Positions 11,930-20,400 of a stretch of DNA of 64,000 bases are shown here, one piece after another (position 1 is the stretch's first letter; each line of letters begins with the position of its first letter). Source of the stretch: Bugula neritina. Its lineage: Eukaryota > Bryozoa > Gymnolaemata > Cheilostomatida > Bugulidae. A program made the translations under genes and the position numbers. The stretch lies in contig OZ037771.1 in assembly GCA_964035545.1 (NCBI GenBank), positions 1,967,628 to 2,031,627 on the forward strand. Direction: 5' to 3'. A model generated the notes under the pieces. It worked only from the letters and a program-made list of their open reading frames with translations. It was not told the origin of the DNA and ran no database searches.

Positions 11930-14900
11930 TGTGTTTGTGCGTGTGTGCGTGTGTGCGTGTGTATTTTTCTCCTAGTCAACGGCATCTTGGTTGTTTTGTT
12001 ATGCATAAATCATCTAGTAACATTAAGTAGCTCATATAAGATTTAAGCTTTGAAGATATTCCACATAATGGTTGCTTTTTATAATCTCTGAGAACCTTAT
12101 TTAAACCATAAAGGTTCTATGGAAGTATTTTTATATTGATTCCTGTTAAACCCAAAGCAATTACCTTGCAGTAATTTGCCAAGTGTATAATAATAAAAGG
12201 CCCTTGATAAAAATGTGTAATATTACGTTGTGGTGTGAATAAATTAATGCAAAGCTTTAAGTAATTGACATGCAGCTGTAGATAAAAGAAAGTAAACTGT
12301 TTAATATAACTTTTTACTATCTAATCCATTAGCTCGATTTTATATTTTTACTAATAGTAGATTATATTATTACTAACAAAGAGCTTGCCCTGCAATGCCT
12401 TGAAGGCTTGTGAGTTTATAAAACTCAACTAGTAATACATTATTCACTGCATGAGGTAGAACATGCAAAGTTGGCATATTCTACCTGCAAACTTCAACAT
12501 CTGCCAAAGCTGACATGTATTGAAGCTCAATAATATTTTGATAATAGTAGAACAATATAATGCACTTGAATAGAATATTTCTATATATATAAGTATAAAA
12601 TAACATCTGCAAATGTTTTTATAAATAAGCAAAATAAACTTCCAAGTGGCTAACTTTACACACTACACATTATAGAATTATGAGAATTAATTTAGTTTTA
12701 TCCATAAAATAAATTTTGATTCTATTTGTACTACAAAGGTTAACATAATTAATGGATAAAATAGCAGGTTAGAACGCTGCATAAGTCACGTGTAGAAACA
12801 TGAATAGTGTAACATTTCATGTGTGTTTGACTCAGACTAATTAAATAAGAAATTGTCTTCTCATTGCTACAGGTTCGGTGTATGTTAGATGGGGCAAATT
12901 CGGGTGCGGTGGAAGTTCAGATGGTATCCTCTATTCAGGTTGGTTTTTACTAGTACCAGTTGCTATCTACTTAATATCTCGAGTACACCTGGCGATCCGT
13001 TTATTGTAAGATCCACTGCTAAATATTCTGATGTCATATGCTAGCTCTCTTGTGCAGTCTTCAGTCATTATAGAGATTGCCCTGGCCTTAGTTGCTTGCA
13101 GATAGATGCTTGGAACCCTAAAATCAGTTCTGCATATTATATATTGTATATACTGTATATTCAAACATATAAGGGGGTATATGTAATTTACATAATACAT
13201 GCAACACATCGCTGTATGTACTATATACTATATATAGTTCTGTCATATTGATAGGTTACGCAGCAGCTGCTCCGACTATAAAAGGGTTTGGTGGTTCTAC
13301 AGAAATACTGTGTCTCCCACTAAACAGAGAACACAACTCTAAACTGACAAGCAATATTCCATCTAGAATACTCCTGAATGCAGTTAAGCTCAACTTAGGT
13401 CAGTGCTGGAACTTTTCAGATTAAATAAACCATTTTTAAGTGAAAAGTTTTTTTCTACTTGCTGAAGAGTAAATCTGTGGAGAATGAAAATAACAATATA
13501 TCACAGTATAGCACAGTATAGTCACTCAGACTGTATTATATAATATCAGGTAGTACAATATAACGTACTTGCAGTAGAGCATATTACAGTATGATAGTAG
13601 ATATGCCATGAGTTGTTTAATTACTTTACATAGGAGCTCACACAAGTCTGTTTCCTCTCTCAGCTCACGAGGCCATCTTAGAATGTGCTGTCTGCTCTAC
13701 AAGGAGAGCTTCTACTGTAAGTTACATAACTTCCTGTCTACTGTAAGTTACATAACTTCCTGTCTACAGTAAGTTACATAACTTCCTGCCTACAGTAAGT
13801 TACATAGCTTCCTGTCTACAGTAAGTTACATAACTTCCTGTCTACAGTAAGTTACATAACTTCCTGTCTACAGCAAGTTACATAACTTCCTGTCTACAGT
13901 AAGTTATATGTATAACTTCTTCTCTGTATATCTACTGTAAGTTATACTACTTCCTCTCTGTGTATCTTCTGTAAGTTATATTTATTTTGTTTAAAATATC
14001 TAATGCAGCTAAAAATTTACAATGGATTGTTGCTTTGAACAAAATGTAAGTTGCTGCTTTAATATTTAGTAAGTAAGTTACTTACTGCTTTACTCAGTAG
14101 GCAGGGCGTATATAGTGTCATTGAAAATATTGTTGCAGATGATTAAGTCTCAAGCGCTGGAAGTGAAATAAGAACAGCTTATTAATTTTATTAAGTAATC
14201 TAAACGCTGCATGCTTACCTCATAATTTAACCTCCATCTTAGTCATCGCAGTGTTGGGGTCACACCATTCATATATATAATATTCTTAAATAAAACTTTA
14301 AGACAATTGAAACATTTTGGTGGACTTGTTTTTATTTCTGCAGGTCATGATCCCAGGGTGGTATAGCAAATGCCCATCTTCTTGGACAAAAGAGTATTCT
14401 GGCTATCTTATGTCTACGCCAGGTATACTCTGATTTTATTTCCTTAAGTTTGTAAGATTCCGTAGTTGATATTTGTTTGCTTTAAACTGGTCTTATAATG
14501 GCTTAGCAAGCGCTTACAATTATTTTCAATTAATGTAGCTAAAGATATGTTTAACTGATAGTTTGCAAGCCATTTAAAACTTTGCCTTACTTATAGCACT
14601 GGCACAGCTGTCATTTTATTTGCTGTGCAACAATAATATAATAGAATAATATATTTTTAGCAATTTCAGTTAATGTCCATTAAATTAAAAAACAACAAAA
14701 CAGACATGCTTTGAAAGACAAATTACATAATCTGCAAGTGATGAAGCAGAAATTTATAACTTTTCCCCATCACGATTAAAATCTACTCAGTTTAATTTTA
14801 CATGAAGATTTTATAAATCCTATTAAAGTTGCACACAGAGCTCAGTTTGTGAAAGATACGCCTGCAAATGTTGCAACTAACTCATTCCCAGATAACAATC

Positions 14901-15258
14901 TGTTAGGGTACATGGTTTTCAAATCATAAAAATGTGATGACAGTTTTACTATCACTGCAGACTCAATTTCTCTGGGCAGACATATTGTAACTAATCATTA
15001 CATGGACTGTCAAAATCTATCATGAAATATACAAATATACATATTTCCTTTATTCTAGGGATATCCCGGAGATATTATTTTGGTTCGAAAAGCTACTGTG
15101 TGGATGAAAACCCTGACACTGCCCACAAAGCAATGGGAAGTACTAAACGTTTACAGTTGACCTTCGTACAAACCGGGCAATGCACCTCAGGGGAACCATG
15201 TACCGATTACAAAGCAAGGGATCTTATTGGCTGTACTGTGTGCTCTAGGCCATCCTAG
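9788..15258 (+). CDS. C4-like type II membrane protein, paralog B
   Basis: Nine exons: 9788-9964, 10316-10387, 10845-10924, 11751-11839, 12873-12938, 13255-13398, 13634-13716, 14344-14422, 15059-15258; 329 aa in closed frame. The start ATG is at 9788 (context AAGATGG). A membrane segment lies near residues 17-36 (LLLALLSVTFVSYCLYEI) after a short tail. The stalk has a dibasic SKRAINR site and polar, Gln-rich sequence. The C-terminal domain from about residue 140 shows VYVRWGKFGC, YSGYAAAA, LCLPL, LECAVC, VMIPG, EYSGYLMSTPG, YCVDENPD and GCTVC; ten cysteines match those in paralogs A, C and D. Exon 2 (24 codons) has no counterpart in the other three and its donor is weak (GTCAAT), so it is the least certain part. 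No collagen repeat. Probably surface-anchored or shed; role unknown. Confidence 0.82.
11851..11962. repeat. (GT)n microsatellite
   Basis: A long, almost pure GT run begins about 10 bases after the exon 4 donor of gene B (GT at 11840). It ends in TTTGTG and GTGCGTGT variants. The overlapping open frames are repeat artefacts. Confidence 0.97.
13711..13985. repeat. 26-bp minisatellite copying the exon 7 donor of gene B
   Basis: Units of GTAAGTTACATAACTTCCTG plus TCTACA start at 13717, 13743, 13769, 13795, 13821, 13847, 13873 and 13899; diverged copies run on to about 13985. The first GTAAGT is the modelled donor after TCTACT. All but one of the listed copies keep an intact GTAAGT preceded by CTAC(A/T), so each looks like a donor. 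The copy at 13873 reads GCAAGT. Confidence 0.92.
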
Positions 15259-15386
15259 CCTTCTCATTGGTCAAATGAATAATTAACCAACTACATGTCT
15301 ATACCTGCCTGTTATATGTTCAAAAATGCTGTTGCTGGAATTACAAAAATATTAAGCAATTGTAATATGAATTATGTTATTGGAGA

Positions 15387-15392
15387 AATAAA
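15387..15392 (+). terminator. Probable polyadenylation signal of gene B
   Basis: AATAAA about 130 bases after the gene B stop, followed by a T/GT-rich stretch. The retrotransposon begins about 110 bases further on. Confidence 0.55.
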
Positions 15393-15495
15393 TTTAAATA
15401 ATATTATATTTTGTGTTCTCGTATTTATCTCACATTTCCATAATAACATGTTACTGTACTAACAAGTGGGCATACACTCTATATGAGCCGGAAAC

Positions 15496-15499
15496 ATAC
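15496..15499. repeat. Target site duplication, left copy (ATAC)
   Basis: ATAC precedes the 5' LTR and recurs at 23282-23285 right after the 3' LTR. Four bases is slightly short of the more usual five for this superfamily. Confidence 0.7.
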
Positions 15500-15815
15500 T
15501 GTGGTAAAATTGTGTATAGTATAACTAATGCTTATATTTTTCCTTACTAGTATTAACTTCATTCCCATGGAATGCGTGTTTTCTTAGATATACATCATTA
15601 CATAGCCATAGTATTGTAACAGCTAAGTGTTATGTTGGCAATGATGGGATTAGCTATTATTCCCAGCTACTTACTACTACTGACGTGACTGGATTAGCTA
15701 TTGTTTCTGACGGCTCACAGGAACACTTATATAATCAAGATAACCGGGATTTCCCTGCGAAGTTCGCTCGATTCGAGCGATTCCTTTGTTCTAGCCCTGC
15801 GAATCCCCTGCGATT

Positions 15816-15866
15816 CGAGCGAATTCCCTCGAATTCGCTCGGAATATTCTAGTGGGAATGTTCCCA
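15816..15866 (+). promoter_or_regulatory. Inverted-repeat and heat-shock-element-like motifs in the LTR U3
   Basis: CGAGCGAATTC, four bases, then GAATTCGCTCG form a perfect 11-bp inverted repeat at 15816-15841. Next come GAATATTC and GGAATGTTCC, two GAA..TTC pairs that resemble heat-shock factor sites, immediately before the TATA box. Binding is inference. The same block occurs in the 3' LTR at about 22879-22929. Confidence 0.4.
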
Positions 15867-15869
15867 ATG

Positions 15870-15877
15870 TATAAAAG
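15870..15877 (+). promoter_or_regulatory. TATA box of the retrotransposon promoter
   Basis: TATAAAAG within the 5' LTR, about 350 bases before the LTR end; the same motif is present in the 3' LTR. It fits the start of the genomic RNA. Confidence 0.75.
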
Positions 15878-16073
15878 GAGGCCCTCAACACAGTAGAGTC
15901 AGTCTTCAGCCAGCAGCACAACAGGACACATCTCGGAGCTACCAAGCCAGGACAATAACACACTTAGTTAATTATCTTATACTTTGTTTACCAGTTTACT
16001 AGTAAGTTTTCCATACATGTAAGGAGTTGTCCTCCCTAACTGCTATTTTTGGATTTATATATATTATGGAGTA

Positions 16074-16079
16074 AATAAA
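16074..16079 (+). terminator. LTR polyadenylation signal
   Basis: AATAAA about 200 bases after the TATA box, followed by a GT-rich tract (GGGGATTGTGAGTATT). In the 3' LTR the equivalent copy would end the genomic RNA. Confidence 0.6.
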
Positions 16080-16219
16080 GGGGATTGTGAGTATTACATT
16101 TCTTATTTATTGTGCATAAATACCCTCCTACAAAGAGTCACTGTGTTCAATCAGCTAACAACCCACACCAATAATTGCATGCAGCGAATCATAACATTCT
16201 ACGCATAAAATTATTACAC

Positions 16220-16237
16220 TGGTGGCAGCGGTGGGAT
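16220..16237 (+). other. Primer binding site, complementary to tRNA-Leu
   Basis: TGGTGGCAGCGGTGGGAT lies one base after the 5' LTR. Its complement, ATCCCACCGCTGCCACCA, is the 3' end (with CCA) of animal tRNA-Leu of the AAG/CAG type, as I know those sequences. All 18 bases match; the next bases diverge. Confidence 0.85.
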
Positions 16238-16287
16238 AATCGTCTGGTACAGACTAAGCTGATGCTCCCCCACGGGGAGAGACAACA

Positions 16288-17388
16288 ATGGATCCATTGA
16301 GGCCAGCGCCAGAGCTCGGGCTTGATGATGAAGCAGCAGGAGGACGCTTCACCCTAGAGGCATTGATTCGGACTCTCTGGGAAGACAGGGCAGCTGCACA
16401 GGCTCCACCTGGTGACAGGTTCCGCCTTAAAGCGCCAGTCTTCGACGGTGAAGGAAATGTAGAACAATTTCTACAAGAATTCCGCGAGGTGGCCGTGGCC
16501 TCCCAGTGGCCGGCCCAGGTGGAATTACTGCAACTACGGTCCTGCCTGACAGGTCGAGCCAAGCCCTATGCGGTAGGCCCGAATAGGGATCACATCATTG
16601 AGGCTCTGCGCGGCCGCTTCGGACTTACCGTCCGGGACGCGAGAGCCCGCCTCCAAGGACTCCGACGAGACCCTAAGGTCTCACTACAGGATCACGCCAA
16701 CAAAGTGGAGCAGCTAGTCCAGGTAGCCTACGGTAACGTAGACCTGGAGTCACGCCAGGCCATCACCTTTGATATCTTCCTGCAATCGCTCAATAACCTG
16801 AGCCTGCAACGGTATCTCTTGGCAGCTGGGGTCGACACCATTGAGGCTGCTCTGGCCAGAGGAAAGGCGTACTACCAGATCGGCGGGAGTCAGGACTGTG
16901 ACAGCAGTGCCCGACGAGTCGAGTCAGACTGGGGAGAGGCTGCCGAAGACACTCGGCCGAGGCCTCAAGTAGCGGCCGCCGCCACTACACCCCCAACCCC
17001 ACCCGAACTCTCCATGGTATTGGAGGTGGTGGACAAACTGCAAGGAGAGATCGCAACATTGCGACGGGACCAAACTACTAACAGACCGGATCGGTCATAC
17101 GGTAGTCAGCCCAACAAGGACGCTCAGTTAGAGCCTAGGGTAGCAGCTACTGCACCTACCCCATCGACCTCAGCCGAAGTCTCCATGGTACTGGAGGTGG
17201 TGCGAGATCTACAGGCCGAAGTTAAGGCCCTGAGACGGGCCCAAACTACTAACCGGCCGAATCAGCCACGTAGTAGTCGCCCCGAAGGGTCTTCTCTCAC
17301 GTGTTGGAAGTGTGGGACAACAGGTCATGTGCAACGAGACTGTCCCCGAGGACGCAGCGGTCCTTTAAACACCCAAGGCCTGCGGTAA
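16288..17388 (+). CDS. gag: Retrotransposon Gag (capsid and nucleocapsid)
   Basis: A 366-aa structural protein from the first ATG after the primer site. The N-terminal half has the profile of a gypsy capsid: VFDGEGNVEQFLQEFREV, then LRSCLTGRAKPY. The C-terminus has one CCHC zinc knuckle (C-X2-C-X4-H-X4-C, 17302-17343) followed by basic residues, for RNA packaging. Between them a stretch of about 57 codons is duplicated: SMVLEVV occurs at 17011 and again at 17182, each followed by a heptad-like helix ending LRR.QTTNRP. The stop TAA at 17386-17388 lies in the loop of the frameshift-stimulating hairpin. No break is seen. Confidence 0.95.
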   Translation: MDPLRPAPELGLDDEAAGGRFTLEALIRTLWEDRAAAQAPPGDRFRLKAPVFDGEGNVEQFLQEFREVAVASQWPAQVELLQLRSCLTGRAKPYAVGPNRDHIIEALRGRFGLTVRDARARLQGLRRDPKVSLQDHANKVEQLVQVAYGNVDLESRQAITFDIFLQSLNNLSLQRYLLAAGVDTIEAALARGKAYYQIGGSQDCDSSARRVESDWGEAAEDTRPRPQVAAAATTPPTPPELSMVLEVVDKLQGEIATLRRDQTTNRPDRSYGSQPNKDAQLEPRVAATAPTPSTSAEVSMVLEVVRDLQAEVKALRRAQTTNRPNQPRSSRPEGSSLTCWKCGTTGHVQRDCPRGRSGPLNTQGLR

Positions 17389-17407
17389 TCTCCGCCACCC
17401 GCAGGCC
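17364..17407 (+). promoter_or_regulatory. Programmed -1 ribosomal frameshift signal
   Basis: The heptamer T TTA AAC (17364-17370) is in register with gag codons. A 6-base spacer follows, then a perfect 9-bp stem GGCCTGCGG/CCGCAGGCC (17377-17385 with 17399-17407) around a 13-base loop. A second hairpin, GAGTCT/AGACTC (17408-17421), abuts it. Slippage at AAC enters the pol frame at 17370. CTCC in the loop could pair with GGAG near 17428, so a pseudoknot is possible. Confidence 0.9.
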
Positions 17408-20400
17408 GAGTCTCCAGACTCACCCGAGGAGGGTTTACTCTGCACCCAGGGAGGCGCAGACGGAACCCCCCTCATCTGAATGGCAAGCTCCCCGGAGAAC
17501 TTGGAGGCCGAAAGGCCTGCCCGAACCTCCAGCTTGGCCACTCAACAACCGGTTCGCGGGGTTACCCGAGGAGGTTGTGGAGGAGGATACTGATTCCGAC
17601 CGGGATTTCCCCCGACTGCCCTCCAAACCTCAGAAAACCCCCGTGGTCCCTAGGACGTGTAAGAGGCCTACCGTCCAGACCCAAGAAGTGTCTCCCCCAG
17701 AGACAGACTACTCGAAGCACACCCAACCATACGGAAGCAGCTATTTCCTGCCCGGCAAGATTGCGGGCAAAGCTGCCACCTTCCTGTTGGACACCGGGTG
17801 CACCACAAACCTTCTGAGTAGGCGTCTCTTCGACACTCTTGGCGCTCGGGAGCGGGAAAGCCTCAAGCCGTATAATGGTGAGCACGGTACGTTGGCGGAC
17901 GGATCGAGCATACCATTTTACGGCCTCATCTCACTACCCGGAAGAGTTCGGGATCTCGTAATCCACGAGACCTTCATAGTGAGTCACCTGAAGGAGGATG
18001 CTATCCTTGGCATGCCCTTCCTTGAGGAGCATCAATGCCACATGGACTTCAACAAGTCAGCAATAGTGGTGGATGGCAAGGAACTTACCTGCGTGGATAA
18101 GTTCGGCAGGCCTCTGGTAGGAGGCGTACAGGTGGTCCGGGACAGCCTAATTCCCGGGCGCTCTCAGGCTACACTCCTGTGCAGGGTCAACTGCAAGGAG
18201 ATCTCTGAGCTAGGGGTTGTGGAGGGCATGCACGGAAAGGTACAGTTGGCAAACAGCCTGAATCGGCTAGACTGCCGTGGAGAGTTCCTGGTGCAGTGCA
18301 TCAACCCCTACGCGGAGCCGGTGAATTTATCGGCTGGTTCACTGGTGGGCAGGTATCACTCGGTTCAGGAGACTGATGTTGGGCCCACACTCGATGCGAC
18401 GTCGGAGACACCGAGTCGCCCCCTGGAGTCTGGCATGGGGCCAGTCCCGGAGCATGTGGCGGAATTATACAAGGGAGCCTGTGGTGGTTGTGGAAGTAAC
18501 GTGGAGCGCCAACGGATGGCCCAGTTACTTCGAGAGTACCAAGATGTATTCAGCCAAGGAGACGAGGACATGGGGTTGACTAACGTAGTGCGGCACGAGA
18601 TACCCCTAGTAACAGGGACTGCCCCCATACGACAACCCACTCGACGGCTGGGCCCGGAAAAGGAGAGGGAGGTTAGCCGGCAAGTCCAGGACTTGCTTGA
18701 TCGGGACCTGATTGAGCCAGCCCACGGTGCGTGGAGCTCACCAGTCGTCCTGGTCAAAAAGAAGGATGGGAGCTGGAGATTCTGCGTTGATTACCGCAAG
18801 TTGAACAGCGTCACCATCCAGGATGCCTACCCTCTCCCCCGGATAGACGAGTCGCTAGATGCCCTCGCGGGAAGTAGATACTTCAGCACGCTGGACCTAC
18901 TGAGTGGGTACTGGCAAGTACCCCTCAGTCCTGATGCACAGGACAAGGCCGCGTTCATCACCCGCGATGGCCTCTGGAAATGGAAGGTGTTGCCATTCGG
19001 GCTGACATCCGCCCCGGCCACCTTTCAGCGGCTCATGGAGCAGGTCCTCAGTGGGTTACACTGGAAGACGCTGCTAGTCTATCTGGACGACGTCATTGTT
19101 ATCTCGCCAGACTTTTCGACTCATGTCAGTCGTCTACGCGAGGTCTTTGACCGTCTCCGGGCCGCCGGGCTAAAGCTTAAACCCTCGAAATGTGCCCTCC
19201 TGCAGCAGGAAGTCAAATATCTCGGACATGTGGTCAGCCGGGACGGCGTTGCTACCGACCCCGAGAAAGTACGGGCCGTACAAGACTGGACTGTTCCCCA
19301 AGATATCCATGAACTGAGAGCGTTCCTAGGACTGGTGGGATATTATCGGCAATATATCCCCGAATTCGCAGGTGTGGCACAGCCATTGAATCGGCTAACC
19401 GCCAAAGGAGTCCGGTGGCGTTGGACTCAGGAAGAGCAACAGGCTTTTGATCATCTCAAGGCCCGGCTAGTGGAGGCACCCATCCTGGCTTACCCCGACC
19501 CGACCAAACAGTATATCTTGGATACAGATGCCAGCGACCACAGCATGGGGGCTGTGTTGTCCCAGGTACAAGGAGGTACCGAGGTAGTGGTGGCGTATTA
19601 CAGCAAGGCCCTCTCCACCGCCGAAAGAAACTACTGCACGACCAGGAAGGAACTCCTAGCAGTAGTTAAGGCGGTGAAGCATTTCCGGCCATATCTATAT
19701 GGTAGAACGTTCAGATTACGAACTGACCATGCATCGTTGATATGGCTGTGCAAACGGGCCGAACCCCCCAGCCAGGTTGCCAGGTGGCTCGAAATACTTG
19801 CAGAATTCTCATATCGGATTGAACATCGCGCCGGCCGGAAGCATGGAAATGCTGATGGTCTGAGCCGTCGTCCAGAGAGAGACTGCAAGCAATGCCTCCA
19901 TATAGAGAAGCGGGACGGGGGACCCGCCCGCTCGGAAGTTGAGACACAACTGAAGAAAACAGAAGCCTACAGGTGGGAACAAGGCCGACTACAATCCGAT
20001 GTCCATTCAGATGCTGTCCAGGCCCTTCGGGTCAACCCCACCTTAGCCAGAAATGTCCAGGACTTGTGCCGATTACAGGAAACCCTGCCGGGGGTAGTGG
20101 GAGAGATATTCAGGGCCAAGAAGGAGGGGCGCCGGCCAGGTGAAGAGGAGCAGCGGCAGAAGGGCGTTGAATTCCAACAGTTCTGCCACCGCTGGGACTC
20201 CCTCAAATTCAACTCGGACGGATTGCTAACCATCTCCTTGGCAGCAGACAGGCAACACCAGGAACGGGAGCGGGTTGTGTGCCCACACCCCCTCCGGAGA
20301 GAGCTCATCTGGGAGACTCACAAGCAAGCCCATGCGGGGACCAGTAGAGTGATTCGGTGCCTACAGATGCGGTGGTACTGGCCTGGGATGACAAGGGATG

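Larger units (their letters stand above)
15500..16218 (+). repeat. 5' LTR (719 bp)
   Basis: It starts TGTGGTAAAATTG and ends AAATTATTACA, the usual TG...CA ends. Read side by side with 22563-23281 I find no difference. A TATA box is at 15870 and AATAAA at 16074, so U3, R and U5 can be placed roughly: transcription would start about 15900. The U3 has a cluster of CGATTCGAGCGA-type inverted motifs. Confidence 0.96.

Noticed and set aside
11731-12046. Open frames across the GT array in gene B intron 4
   Set aside because: Repeat artefacts; only 11751-11839 is a real exon.
15727-15963. 78-codon antisense frame in the LTR (also 22790-23026)
   Set aside because: It lies across the promoter in antisense, has no recognisable domain and is duplicated only because the LTR is.
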